From Epilithonimonas arachidiradicis (GTDB taxonomy: Bacteria; Bacteroidota; Bacteroidia; Flavobacteriales; Weeksellaceae), in the NCBI RefSeq assembly GCF_003610695.1, contig NZ_RAQH01000011.1:1-64000 (forward strand): 64,000 nt of DNA, given 5' to 3'. Position numbers and translations under genes: made by a program. Numbering within the stretch: the first letter of the stretch is position 1; the number at the start of each line of letters is the position of its first letter. Shown here one piece after another: positions 18,466 through 27,333 of this stretch. The notes under the pieces were generated by a model. It was not told where the DNA came from and did no database searches. It was given only the letters and a program-made list of their open reading frames with translations.

Positions 18466-18481
18466 TGTTTTAAAATTTTAA

Positions 18482-19279
18482 TTAGTAAGTATTTTTTAAA
18501 TGGACACCTTGATTTTGCAGTTGTTTGATAATCCAGTCAATCGCTTCAGCATTTCTAACCTTAAGACTAAAAATTTCATCTACATAGATGTCACCTTTTT
18601 GGCTGGCACTACACGGTCGCCCATAGGCATGAGCAAAGTCTGCCCAACCCTCCAACTCTGCCACCGAAAACATAATCCGTCTTAACATCGCCGGATGCGC
18701 AAGACAAAATGCCAGTTCAGCAAAATTGAGAGATTGGTTTGATTTTTTTATACAGACATCCACTTCAAGTTTAGACTCATAATATTGAGAGGTTTCATTT
18801 AAAATAATTTCGCATCGGTATCCTGACATTTCCAAGGCATCAACCAAAGCACAAACCATTGCGCCTTTCTGAATAATGACGTCTGAGTTTATCGCTGCCG
18901 AAACCGAAATATTACATACAATGGTCACTATTTTTCCTTTTATTTCTTGTTCTGCTATCTGTTTAGTCAAAAAATATTCAGGTGAGTTGCTTAAAAACAT
19001 GCCCACATCTACAACATTACCGGCAAAACAATATTCAGGATCATACCTTACAATTTTTGTAGCTACAACTTCCGACAGTTCTGCAGTGATTGACCTTACT
19101 TTTTCCATACCTTCCCACCAACCAGAAGTAGCAAGCTTTTTAGTTTGCTCCCATGTGACACCGCCATACCACTCTGATGCTGGTTTTCGTGAATCTTTCT
19201 TGTATGAAATGCTTTCTCTAAAAGAAAAATCCCAAAAGTCTTGAAGATTTCCAAACTGTAAATACCGATTACCAAACAT
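18482..19279 (-). CDS. degenerate VWA-like partner of the AAA+ ATPase
   Basis: 265 residues with no named family that I can assign firmly; it may belong to a DUF found next to AAA ATPases. Residues 116-160 (KIVTIVCNISVSAAINSD followed by a helix GAMVCALVDALEMSGYRCEI) have the layout of a von Willebrand A domain: a strand, a metal-site loop, then a helix and the next strand. The expected DxSGS metal site reads NISVS, so metal binding is probably lost. No signal peptide. It overlaps the upstream AAA+ gene by 11 bases, so the two are made together. In known AAA/VWA pairs (MoxR-, CobS/CobT- and RavA-type) the VWA protein is the adaptor. Confidence 0.6.
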   Translation of the reverse strand: MFGNRYLQFGNLQDFWDFSFRESISYKKDSRKPASEWYGGVTWEQTKKLATSGWWEGMEKVRSITAELSEVVATKIVRYDPEYCFAGNVVDVGMFLSNSPEYFLTKQIAEQEIKGKIVTIVCNISVSAAINSDVIIQKGAMVCALVDALEMSGYRCEIILNETSQYYESKLEVDVCIKKSNQSLNFAELAFCLAHPAMLRRIMFSVAELEGWADFAHAYGRPCSASQKGDIYVDEIFSLKVRNAEAIDWIIKQLQNQGVHLKNTY

Positions 19280-20324
19280 TGATATTATTTTTAATCAGTT
19301 CAACTCTCGAAGCTTCAAGTCCTTTCCACAGAACATCATTTTCAACATCTTGTCTCCTGATGCCAACTTTCAAAAGTTCTGCCCCTATGATAGAAGCTCT
19401 TGGACTTATTACAATTCGTTCATTTATTTTTGCAACAGCTTTTCTCACTTTCTGAACATAGCTGGTCCATTCATCATTTCCCGCCAGTTGACGTTCCAGA
19501 TTTTCATCAATTTCCCAAGACATAAAGATAAATCGATCAAGGCTCGCAGCGTCTAGTTGGTTTCTTCCTACATACTGTCGATCAGCTCCTGTTCCGTAGG
19601 TATTAGCGGCAGCAATACAATAAAAATCCTTATGCTTTTCTACTCTACCATCCGGAAAATCCATAAAGTCATTGGCCAATGCCGCATTGAAAGCTAATAT
19701 AGCTTGAGGAAAACTCGCATCTATTTCATCAAAAAGAAAAACACCGCCCTGCTCATACGCTTTCCTAAAATCAGTGGATACAATCTTTCCGTGCGCATTC
19801 ATAAAACCTGTTAATTTAAACTCACTGGTAATAGCACCTGTAAAATAAAACTCCATACCAAGCGCCTTGGCAATATTTTTTGCAGCGGTGGTTTTTCCCG
19901 AGCCAGCTGATCCTACCAAGAAAATATTATTTTTGGTCTGTACATATTTCAGTAGCTTTTCAAATTGATAATGCTGGAGACCAAGATCTTTGATTTTATG
20001 ACCATCCACAACTCGGATACTCACACTTCTATAGTTTCTTAATTTATCAATTCTACTATTCAGTTGCTTATTTTTTTCTTGTAATACTTGATGATTCTCT
20101 TGTAACTGGATAATTGTAGCTTGTAACTTCTTGATTTCAGAATTAGACCTCCCTAATTGAGATTTGAAAACGTGATCCAAATCTTTTTTCAGATTTAATT
20201 TAATGTCCTGTTCCACTTTGCTCTTTATGAGATCCAAATGTTGATGCACATAATTTTCAAGTACGCTATTACCATTTTTGTGATTCTCGGGTTTTGAAGT
20301 TCTGTGGCTTCTTTTAATTTCCAT
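19269..20324 (-). CDS. MoxR/CobS-like AAA+ ATPase
   Basis: 351 residues. A polar N-terminus and a coiled coil (about 55-97) precede an AAA_5-type ATPase: Walker A GSAGSGKT (138-145), Walker B VFLFDEID (195-202), sensor-1 region IAAANTYGTGADRQ (about 238-250) and an arginine in LDRF (264). The core resembles CobS and MoxR proteins, which remodel protein partners. It is 11 bases overlapped with the VWA-like gene. No helicase, protease or chelatase domain is present. Location beside restriction genes suggests, but does not prove, a defence role. Confidence 0.85.
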   Translation of the reverse strand: MEIKRSHRTSKPENHKNGNSVLENYVHQHLDLIKSKVEQDIKLNLKKDLDHVFKSQLGRSNSEIKKLQATIIQLQENHQVLQEKNKQLNSRIDKLRNYRSVSIRVVDGHKIKDLGLQHYQFEKLLKYVQTKNNIFLVGSAGSGKTTAAKNIAKALGMEFYFTGAITSEFKLTGFMNAHGKIVSTDFRKAYEQGGVFLFDEIDASFPQAILAFNAALANDFMDFPDGRVEKHKDFYCIAAANTYGTGADRQYVGRNQLDAASLDRFIFMSWEIDENLERQLAGNDEWTSYVQKVRKAVAKINERIVISPRASIIGAELLKVGIRRQDVENDVLWKGLEASRVELIKNNINVW

Positions 20325-20380
20325 AATAGTTTTTAAAATTGTTTGTTATACCATAGACTTATCAAAACAGCATCCGAAAA

Positions 20381-20419
20381 CAAAAAAAAAGCGTTTCCGA
20401 AAAACATCATCGGAAACGC
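20381..20419 (-). terminator. terminator of the LytTR regulator gene
   Basis: GCGTTTCCGA (20391-20400) pairs perfectly with TCGGAAACGC (20410-20419) around a 9-base loop. Read leftward it is followed by nine T. Confidence 0.9.
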
Positions 20420-20456
20420 AGGAACAAAAGCTTTTTATAGAGGAACAAGAGCGGTA

Positions 20457-21218
20457 TTAGCCCAACTCTTTTTTAATGACACTTTGGTAATTTTCAGACA
20501 CAGGCAGATGCAATTTTTTCGTTTTACCCTGTCCGTCATACACCGTAATTTCTACAGTCTCTGTTTTTTTATGATAACATTGGATATACTTCCTGTTCAC
20601 ACGGAAAGACTTATGAATCGTGAGAAACTGACTTTTCAGCAGACCTTTCTCCTCCATCTTGGAAAATGAGAAGTCAATCAGGTTCTCTGGCTTGCGGTCG
20701 ATGAAATAGATCTGCTTATTGTTGGACTCAGATCCGGCTTGTTTATCGGCACATAGATAGACAATGTTGTCCAGTAGAATTTCGTTTCGCTTGCTTTTAT
20801 TAAAGTCAAGATACACATATTGGAGTTTTGCAAAAAGAGACACCTCCTGCAGAAACCGCTTAAAGCTCTTCACAAACTGCTCCTCCTTGAAAGGTTTGGT
20901 AATATGATCCACACAGATTTCAGCTTCCCGCTTCAGATTTTCAATATCCTCTATATAGTCTGCTGTATTTACGCTGGCAAAGAACACTGGCATTCTCACT
21001 TCCTGCGCCACTTCCATTCCCGTCATACTATCATTACCAAGGTCAAGATCTGCTACTAGGATATCAGGATGAGCATTAGGAAACTCCTGAAAAAAGTGAT
21101 CCGAATCTCTGCTTTTCAGCACGATCTGGACATTCGGGATTTGGTTGAGATAGGCTTCCAGCTTATCCAGCTGTTTGCTGTTGTCTTCTAGAATGGCGAT
21201 GCGGTGGGTGTGGTGCAT
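20457..21218 (-). CDS. LytTR-family response regulator
   Basis: 253 residues: receiver domain (about 5-130) with Glu 11/Asp 12, a phospho-acceptor Asp in ILVADLDLG (57 or 59) and Lys in DHITKPF, then a LytTR DNA-binding domain (about 150-250) with SQFLTIHKSFRVNRKYI. No histidine kinase is adjacent, so it is an orphan in this window. Its ATG lies inside the 3' end of mcrC (31-base overlap on the same strand), so it may now be read from the restriction operon. A strong terminator follows. Confidence 0.9.
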   Translation of the reverse strand: MHHTHRIAILEDNSKQLDKLEAYLNQIPNVQIVLKSRDSDHFFQEFPNAHPDILVADLDLGNDSMTGMEVAQEVRMPVFFASVNTADYIEDIENLKREAEICVDHITKPFKEEQFVKSFKRFLQEVSLFAKLQYVYLDFNKSKRNEILLDNIVYLCADKQAGSESNNKQIYFIDRKPENLIDFSFSKMEEKGLLKSQFLTIHKSFRVNRKYIQCYHKKTETVEITVYDGQGKTKKLHLPVSENYQSVIKKELG

Positions 21219-22465
21219 AGTTTAATTTCATCAAAAAGGTTTATTATTTTTTCTCCAAGCAATACATCCAATTCATTAGCTTCATTGAATATTGTAATTT
21301 TTCCTAATCCACATTGATGATTGGAATCTTTATCAGTTGGAACAAAAGGTTTAAAATCATTTAAATGACTGCTGTTAGATGGGTAAAGTAAAAGAGCTCT
21401 GGTACTTTTCCAATACTCATTGTACACATACATCTGCCTCAGGTCGTGAGTGGATGGTTGAGATTGATCGATATTTTTCCATTTGGTGTCAACAATCAGA
21501 ATATCTTTAGTCTTATCATCTATTTTCTTTTCCAAAACAATATCTGGTCGAATAGTAATCCCGTTCCAAAATTCCAAAGAGTTTTGTCCATATACCTCAA
21601 CTTCTTTCTCCTTCGCAACTTGTTTTAATCTTACCAAAACATACTCTTCCCAAAGACTGTTCATATCAAAAAGCAAAGCCAGCATATTCTCTGATCCACT
21701 TGAAACATTGGGTGCATAATTCAGAATAATGAGTCTGGCGATAGCTAAAGCCGTTTCGTAAGGCGCTGTTTTTCTTGATTTGGGGATTTTACTGAAAGTG
21801 TTTTCATTAGCATTGATGGTTTTCACTTCCGGAAAATCAAGTTGTACAGTTTTGCATTGGCTGTAGAGATAAGTTCCTTTTGAAAGATGGGCAACGATAT
21901 CCAAAGCCTGACCTAAAATCTGATGAATCAGATGGTCTTTTTCATATACCTGATGCGTGGTATAAAACCGTTCTTTATGAACTAAGTTTTTATTGATATG
22001 ACCTGCAAATTCCAGTTTTCCCTTCAAAGCCTTTACATTCCCCGTCTGTTTATAATACTGTTTTATTAAGCCTTGATGAATAAGTAACTGCACCTCACTC
22101 AAAAACCATTCAAAATAAATATCCAAAAGATGAATCGACTGTCTGGAAACATTGGCTTGCCCTACTTGCTGAATCTTCAGCTTTTTGGTCACTTTCAACA
22201 TTTCTATCAGAACCTTTTGCCACTTGGCTTTGTTATCTTTACTTTCAGATTCGTAACGGTCTATTTTAGGCAGAATTTCTATTATTAAACCATCCACCTG
22301 AATGACACCGACGAATTGTTTGAAGACGACGCCATTATGTTTCAAATCAAAATACTTGTAATCGTGCAGCGCATTGAGTTTTGATAACGCTTCAAAATGC
22401 TGCTTCTCAAAACCACTTTCTCCAATAGCCAGAAAACTATGTTCAAAAACCTGAATTTTAGACAT
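21188..22465 (-). CDS. mcrC: McrC-family nuclease subunit of a McrBC system
   Basis: McrC partners the McrB GTPase and cuts modified DNA. 425 residues from ATG 22465; the ATG overlaps the mcrB stop in ATGTCTAA, a coupled start, whereas the frame's earlier TTG is unlikely. The C-terminal half carries the PD-(D/E)xK nuclease: RPDIVL, then ILIVDTKWK with the Asp-x-Lys, followed by QMYVYNEYW. The N-terminal half is the family's McrB-interacting region. Its last 31 bases also encode the start of the LytTR regulator, and the tail KLCTTPTASPF may be an extension. Confidence 0.92.
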   Translation of the reverse strand: MSKIQVFEHSFLAIGESGFEKQHFEALSKLNALHDYKYFDLKHNGVVFKQFVGVIQVDGLIIEILPKIDRYESESKDNKAKWQKVLIEMLKVTKKLKIQQVGQANVSRQSIHLLDIYFEWFLSEVQLLIHQGLIKQYYKQTGNVKALKGKLEFAGHINKNLVHKERFYTTHQVYEKDHLIHQILGQALDIVAHLSKGTYLYSQCKTVQLDFPEVKTINANENTFSKIPKSRKTAPYETALAIARLIILNYAPNVSSGSENMLALLFDMNSLWEEYVLVRLKQVAKEKEVEVYGQNSLEFWNGITIRPDIVLEKKIDDKTKDILIVDTKWKNIDQSQPSTHDLRQMYVYNEYWKSTRALLLYPSNSSHLNDFKPFVPTDKDSNHQCGLGKITIFNEANELDVLLGEKIINLFDEIKLCTTPTASPF

Positions 22466-24491
22466 TTGTTTCTTCAACTTTTTTATTCATTAAAATTTGA
22501 ATTGCTTTAATGATTTCAAAATCTTGATTAATGGTTTTCAATCTAAAAAAACGACCGCCTTGTGGATAGTTTTCTGTTTGAAACTTGGCAAATAAAGAAT
22601 TGTCAAATTTCTCAAACTCTTCAAAAAATTCCATTCCCAATACCATCCCAATCTTTTCATAATCTCCATAAAAATACTCTTGCAGCAATGGGATAATATT
22701 ATTTTTGAATGTATTTCTAAGGTCATTTTCATTTTTAACATTGATAAAATAAGAATGCCCTATAGTGTGATCTCTATCCAATAAAACTTCAATTCTTTTG
22801 TTGATGATAGTCAATACTTCCTCTAGGTTAACTGTCCCAATATTCTTATCTTTCAGTAGGAAAGGTTTAGGTAACATTTCTTCAAAGGTAAAGCGTCTTC
22901 TAAGTGCGGTATCAAGAGCTTCCACACTCCTGTCTGCCGTATTCATCGTACCGATAATGTAAAAATTAGATGGAACACCAAATTCTTTTTTGCTGTAAGG
23001 CAATTTAACTTCCAGACTTTCATCTGCATCTAGTCTTTTACTTTCTTCAATCAAAGTAATAAGCTCTCCAAAAATTTGAGAAACATTTCCTCTGTTGATC
23101 TCATCGATGATTAATACATACTTTTTAACATTTTTATTTTGGAGAGATTGTTTATCTAATGCATCAAATTGATCTTTTATTTCCTCATAAGATTGATCTT
23201 CATAATTGAAATATATGGTCTCTATTTCTCCTTTATTAGCAATTACAAATTCATAAAAAGACTTGTAAACAGCAAAAAGTTCACAATGTATATGCCCTAC
23301 AATAGGATGTAATTCAGCTTTTAAACTCTTTACTTTATCTGGTTCAATACCTTCTAATAGAACTTTCTTGAGTTTTTCTTTAGTTACGCTAAATGTATGT
23401 TGTCCTTCCTCTGTCTTATTTTTATTACTCCAAAGATATTTTACCAGAATCGAGTTTTCATTGGCATCAATCAACATTATCTCTACTCCTGTTTTGGTTG
23501 TAAAGATACCTTCTCTCTTGTTTTCAAAATCCTTAATACTATTAATGTAAGAGTTATAAATAGAATCAAAATCATCAGATTCTGAAACTTCATCATCTTT
23601 ATCCAGATACTCAATCAAAGCTTTCTTTACAAATGATTTGAATAATCCGTCTTCGACAGAATAGGTTACCTGTTCATTTTTTGTTTGTGGTTTGATCCCT
23701 TCTACAAAATCCTCATAACTCATACTTTGATGAAAAGTAGTGAAGACCACCTGTCCAGATTCAATATAACTTTCAAATCGTTGTTTTAAGTCATTTCTAT
23801 TTTCATCCTTTAGCTCAATCTCATATTTATTTTCAAGAATTGATATGGCTTTATTAATCGTATTGTAAGTCTTTCCGGTTCCGGGAGGTCCATAAAGAAT
23901 TTGGTTGAGAGGCATATGTATTGGAGTGTTTTTATTTGTATAAAGTGTATCAGAGTTTAATTTAAAATATTCTTTTAAGAATGTTAAATAATTGTTTTTC
24001 CCTAATATAGCAGTAGGACGATAATTGCCTTTCTCTCTACCATTTTTTGAAAAAGAAGGAGAATTGCTGTAAACATTTTTACTTATCTCATTATATTTGT
24101 TTTGAGCATCTGTAACATCAATTAAAAATAAATCTGTCTCAAAGTCTGTTTTGTACCACTTTTCATAGCTATCAATCTCGGATTCAAACCGTTCCATATT
24201 GCCATTGAACTGTTTAGAAAAGTATGTTTTGAGTTCCTTTTCTTCTCTAGATACAAACCAATTAATAAATTCTTTTTTTACATCTCTAAAAACTAAATTC
24301 CTGACTTTCTCTCCCAATGTTTCTTCAAATTGAAATAGCGCCTTTTCTAATTTGCTAAATATATCTTGGTCTTGAAAATCAATGTTATTTTCAAAAGCTA
24401 TACTGTTCTCTGTTCCTCCGTGATCACTATTCCAAAAAAAGCCTTCAGGTAATTGATCAGTTAACAAACTTTTATTTTCTATTCCTAACAA
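22458..24491 (-). CDS. mcrB: McrB-family AAA+ GTPase of a McrBC system
   Basis: GTP-driven translocase of methylation-dependent restriction. An N-terminal region of about 190 residues, unlike the usual DUF3578 as far as I can tell, is followed by the AAA_5 motor: Walker A GPPGTGKT (201-208), Walker B VLIIDEINRG, the family signature GTMNTADRSVEALDTALRRRF. Only TTG is available near the start; the one chosen lies 20 bases inside the upstream gene, so translation is probably coupled to it. The start is therefore uncertain by a few codons. The novel N-terminus and upstream gene probably set which modified DNA is recognised. Confidence 0.9.
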   Translation of the reverse strand: MLGIENKSLLTDQLPEGFFWNSDHGGTENSIAFENNIDFQDQDIFSKLEKALFQFEETLGEKVRNLVFRDVKKEFINWFVSREEKELKTYFSKQFNGNMERFESEIDSYEKWYKTDFETDLFLIDVTDAQNKYNEISKNVYSNSPSFSKNGREKGNYRPTAILGKNNYLTFLKEYFKLNSDTLYTNKNTPIHMPLNQILYGPPGTGKTYNTINKAISILENKYEIELKDENRNDLKQRFESYIESGQVVFTTFHQSMSYEDFVEGIKPQTKNEQVTYSVEDGLFKSFVKKALIEYLDKDDEVSESDDFDSIYNSYINSIKDFENKREGIFTTKTGVEIMLIDANENSILVKYLWSNKNKTEEGQHTFSVTKEKLKKVLLEGIEPDKVKSLKAELHPIVGHIHCELFAVYKSFYEFVIANKGEIETIYFNYEDQSYEEIKDQFDALDKQSLQNKNVKKYVLIIDEINRGNVSQIFGELITLIEESKRLDADESLEVKLPYSKKEFGVPSNFYIIGTMNTADRSVEALDTALRRRFTFEEMLPKPFLLKDKNIGTVNLEEVLTIINKRIEVLLDRDHTIGHSYFINVKNENDLRNTFKNNIIPLLQEYFYGDYEKIGMVLGMEFFEEFEKFDNSLFAKFQTENYPQGGRFFRLKTINQDFEIIKAIQILMNKKVEETNV

Positions 24492-25152
24492 TTAATTCGT
24501 AGTGGCAAAATCCATCCCTTCCTATAATTCCTTTGCTATCTGATATCCAAACATAACTATCATAGACCGTTTGAATTTCAAAATCTTTGATTAGAATATC
24601 TTCACTTTTTATATAATCTTTAAAATCATAAACAACCTGTTTAAATTTGGAGTAATATTGTTCTGAATCTGAAAGATAATTATCTAATAAATTAGAATCT
24701 TTGGCAATATTATAAAGCTCTTCAATATGATGTTTTCTATACTGAGAACGCTCTTGTTTTGGTAAATAGCTGGTACAGCTTTTCAGCCAATAGTTTGTAA
24801 TTAATTCTTGATTATTAAGGAATTCATCTAAACTGAAAGAAACATTAAAAGAAGCAGGTTCATAATTTCCGAAAACGTCTTTATCAATATGAGGAATGTT
24901 TTCAAAAAGATGCCAATCATCTTTGTTAATCATAAAGCCAAATTCTTCTCCTCCTTTGATATAAAGCACCAACCTGCTGTTAATATTCACAGAAAATCGT
25001 TTCCTAGAATCGTTTCGTACATTCAACACAAGACGCTCATCATCTGCAGAAAGATTATTTTCTGTAATCAGTTGGTCAATTAAATTGAAAAAAAGTCTTA
25101 CTGCTTTTGGATGTGCAATAGTATCAATTCTTCTTTTGATATCGAGATTCAT
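24472..25152 (-). CDS. unrecognised protein coupled to McrBC
   Basis: 226 residues from ATG 25152. I do not recognise a family. Features: N-terminal helical segment (HPKAVRLFFNLIDQLITENN), a beta-rich middle (RFSVNINSRLVLYIKGGEEFGFMIN, then DDWHLFENIPHI), a helical part and a C-terminal strand pair (DSYVWISDSKGIIGRDG, CHYELIVRNRK). No signal peptide or membrane segment. It precedes mcrB with a 20-base overlap, so it belongs to the same operon. Likely an added DNA-recognition or regulatory subunit of the restriction complex. Confidence 0.75.
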   Translation of the reverse strand: MNLDIKRRIDTIAHPKAVRLFFNLIDQLITENNLSADDERLVLNVRNDSRKRFSVNINSRLVLYIKGGEEFGFMINKDDWHLFENIPHIDKDVFGNYEPASFNVSFSLDEFLNNQELITNYWLKSCTSYLPKQERSQYRKHHIEELYNIAKDSNLLDNYLSDSEQYYSKFKQVVYDFKDYIKSEDILIKDFEIQTVYDSYVWISDSKGIIGRDGFCHYELIVRNRK

Positions 25153-25232
25153 TTAGTTATTAGTTTTATTTTTTATTATTTTCTATTTACCCTCTTTACT
25201 TCTTTCCCCCAATATTGCCGCCACATCATTCT

Positions 25233-25829
25233 CTACCTTCCAAACTCAAACCTCGCCAACCTCAAATACTGCAACCTATACCGCAAAGCAGCTTCCGAAA
25301 CACCATATCGCTTCGTAAGTTCATCTCGGATTAACACCCAAATCCCGAAAGTATAATCATTTTTGACTAACAAAAAATCTTTGATTTTCTTTCTACTTCG
25401 GTTTTCTAAGATGCTTAAAAATGCTACTTTTACTTTTTCCTCGGGCATTAAAAAGCAACTTGCAAAATAATTGGCTTCTCTTTCAATGGGGTCAAATTGG
25501 TTACCTTCTTCTGCAATATCCGTATTGGAGCAATAGATGGAATTATCCTTTAACTGATGTGCTAAAAAATAATGTCCCAACTCGTGAGCAATCGTAAAAT
25601 GCCTGCGACCTGTATTGTCGATATTTCCATTGATGAAAATATAGCTTTTCTGTCCAGTATTTCCTTTAGTGAGTGCGCCGACAAAATTCTGATTAGCACT
25701 GTTAATTTCTTTAAACACAATCCCTTCTTCCAACATAATATCTTCAAAGAGTTTGTAGCTTCCGCCTCTTTTTTGATATTTTGTTAAAACACCATTTACG
25801 ATAGCTTCTATTTCACTATTTGTCTTCAT
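25233..25829 (-). CDS. ImmA/IrrE family metallo-endopeptidase
   Basis: 198 residues with a zinc-peptidase core: TIAHELGHYFLAHQ gives His 82, Glu 83 and His 86, and EREANYFASCFLMPEE supplies the third ligand (Glu 116 or 118). ImmA-type enzymes cut a repressor, often an XRE protein encoded next door. No XRE gene is adjacent here. It overlaps the end of hsdS by 14 bases and so is made with the type I system. The C-terminal segment (YGVSEAALRYRLQYLRLARF) is the usual one for the family. Possible job: cleaving the HTH regulator at 32975 or a toxin-like partner. Confidence 0.9.
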   Translation of the reverse strand: MKTNSEIEAIVNGVLTKYQKRGGSYKLFEDIMLEEGIVFKEINSANQNFVGALTKGNTGQKSYIFINGNIDNTGRRHFTIAHELGHYFLAHQLKDNSIYCSNTDIAEEGNQFDPIEREANYFASCFLMPEEKVKVAFLSILENRSRKKIKDFLLVKNDYTFGIWVLIRDELTKRYGVSEAALRYRLQYLRLARFEFGR

Positions 25830-27333
25830 CGTTCATAGCATCGAAGAGTTCTCTAAGGGTATCTTTATCCAAACTTCCTCTTGCCGCAAGACCTTGTTGA
25901 GAGACCCACAGTTCAAAACGTTCATCATACCAGGCGGCAGTTCTCTCCACTGGTGTACTATATTCTTTTGTATCAGCTTCCGCAACAATTCTTAAAATCT
26001 CCTTAGGCTGAACATACTTTTTAGAAACAACTTTCTTAGCTTTCCCCCCATTCTTCAACGCCACAATCTCCTCCAGCAAATCTTTGGCATCTCCATCAGT
26101 CTCCAACTGCTCGCTCAGCTCCCCTTTGAAAGCTTTGTGCAAAATAGTCTGTGGCAAAGTTTCTATTTTGGTTTTTAGTTTTTTGTATTTTTCTTCTATG
26201 GCATCTGCTTTGGCAAATAGACTTTCTACGCGGGAAACGATTTCTTGCTGTTCTTCAAGTGTAGGTATTTTAATATTTATTGATTTTAAAGCTGTTAAAC
26301 TTAAAAAAGGTTGCGCTCCTCCTCTAACTTGATTAGTGAGTATTTCTGCTTTATGCTTATCAAAAGAAAACTTTAAAAATCTACCATTAATGATATCTCG
26401 TTTAGGTTTGACAATTGCAATGTTTTTAAAACTAAATTCAATATCTGTATCAATTAAAACATTGTTTCCAGTTCCAGCTCCTATATTAACAATTAATAAA
26501 TCCCCTTTTTCAGGTTTACATTTATTATAAAGTTCTTGATGATCTTTTTCACTAATAAAATTATTTTGGCTAAAGTCTAAAAAACCACCTGTTAAATCTT
26601 TTGCCATTAAATAAGGATAACCAGTTTCAAGTACTTTTGGCACATTGTGAGCTCCATCGGTAATTTTAACAGAAATTTCTCCTAGCAAATAAGATTTCCA
26701 ATCTTCCAACTCCTTCCCCTCTCTCCATTCTTCTGTCAATTTTCCTGTCATCGCCTGCGTCAAAACCTGCTGACGAAAGTTCTTCAACAAAACCGGGATT
26801 TTTTCCATTGAGCTTTTTATCACTTCCAACTGACCAAATAAGCGATCTAACTTTTCTACAATGCGGTTTTGCTCGGATAAAGGTGGAAGTGGAAATTTTA
26901 ATCCAGAAAGCTTCGGAGCATTAATATTTTGTACGGCAATTCCTGCGGAAACATCAGAAATTGCATTCCAATAATCAGATGATTTTAAATAATACTCAAT
27001 TAATTTAGCATTTACATAAGGTTTAAATCTAATCAAATATGAAGCAAAAACAGCTTTTTCAGGAGATTCTTCTATCCTATAACTTAATCCTACTGAGCCT
27101 GCTCTTGAAATTAATATATCATCTTTCTCAACTTGGTATTTTGAAATATCATCTGGAATATCTATACAGAATGGCACTAAATCCCAATCAACTTTCCCTC
27201 GACTTAAATCTGTTGTTCTTAAATATTTTACATCACCATCTATACCTGCCTTTGAAGTCCATCCATACTGAGGTTTTGTAGTGATTTCACCTAATACAGT
27301 TTCTACCCAATTCTTTGGCAATTCCTTCTCCAT
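25816..27333 (-). CDS. hsdS: type I restriction system specificity subunit
   Basis: 505 residues with two target-recognition domains. TRD1 (about 5-150, NWVETVLGEIT ... AVQNINAPKLSGLKFPLPPLSEQ) and TRD2 (about 212-365, DWKSYLLGEIS ... FLSLTALKSINIKIPTLEEQ) each end with the family's conserved 'ipPl.EQ' segment, followed by a helical spacer (RIVEKLDRLFGQLEVI; EIVSRVESLFAKADAI). A C-terminal extension of about 80 residues is unusual and basic (KAKKVVSKKY). It shares one base with hsdM (TAATG), so translation is coupled. Confidence 0.95.
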   Translation of the reverse strand: MEKELPKNWVETVLGEITTKPQYGWTSKAGIDGDVKYLRTTDLSRGKVDWDLVPFCIDIPDDISKYQVEKDDILISRAGSVGLSYRIEESPEKAVFASYLIRFKPYVNAKLIEYYLKSSDYWNAISDVSAGIAVQNINAPKLSGLKFPLPPLSEQNRIVEKLDRLFGQLEVIKSSMEKIPVLLKNFRQQVLTQAMTGKLTEEWREGKELEDWKSYLLGEISVKITDGAHNVPKVLETGYPYLMAKDLTGGFLDFSQNNFISEKDHQELYNKCKPEKGDLLIVNIGAGTGNNVLIDTDIEFSFKNIAIVKPKRDIINGRFLKFSFDKHKAEILTNQVRGGAQPFLSLTALKSINIKIPTLEEQQEIVSRVESLFAKADAIEEKYKKLKTKIETLPQTILHKAFKGELSEQLETDGDAKDLLEEIVALKNGGKAKKVVSKKYVQPKEILRIVAEADTKEYSTPVERTAAWYDERFELWVSQQGLAARGSLDKDTLRELFDAMNDEDK

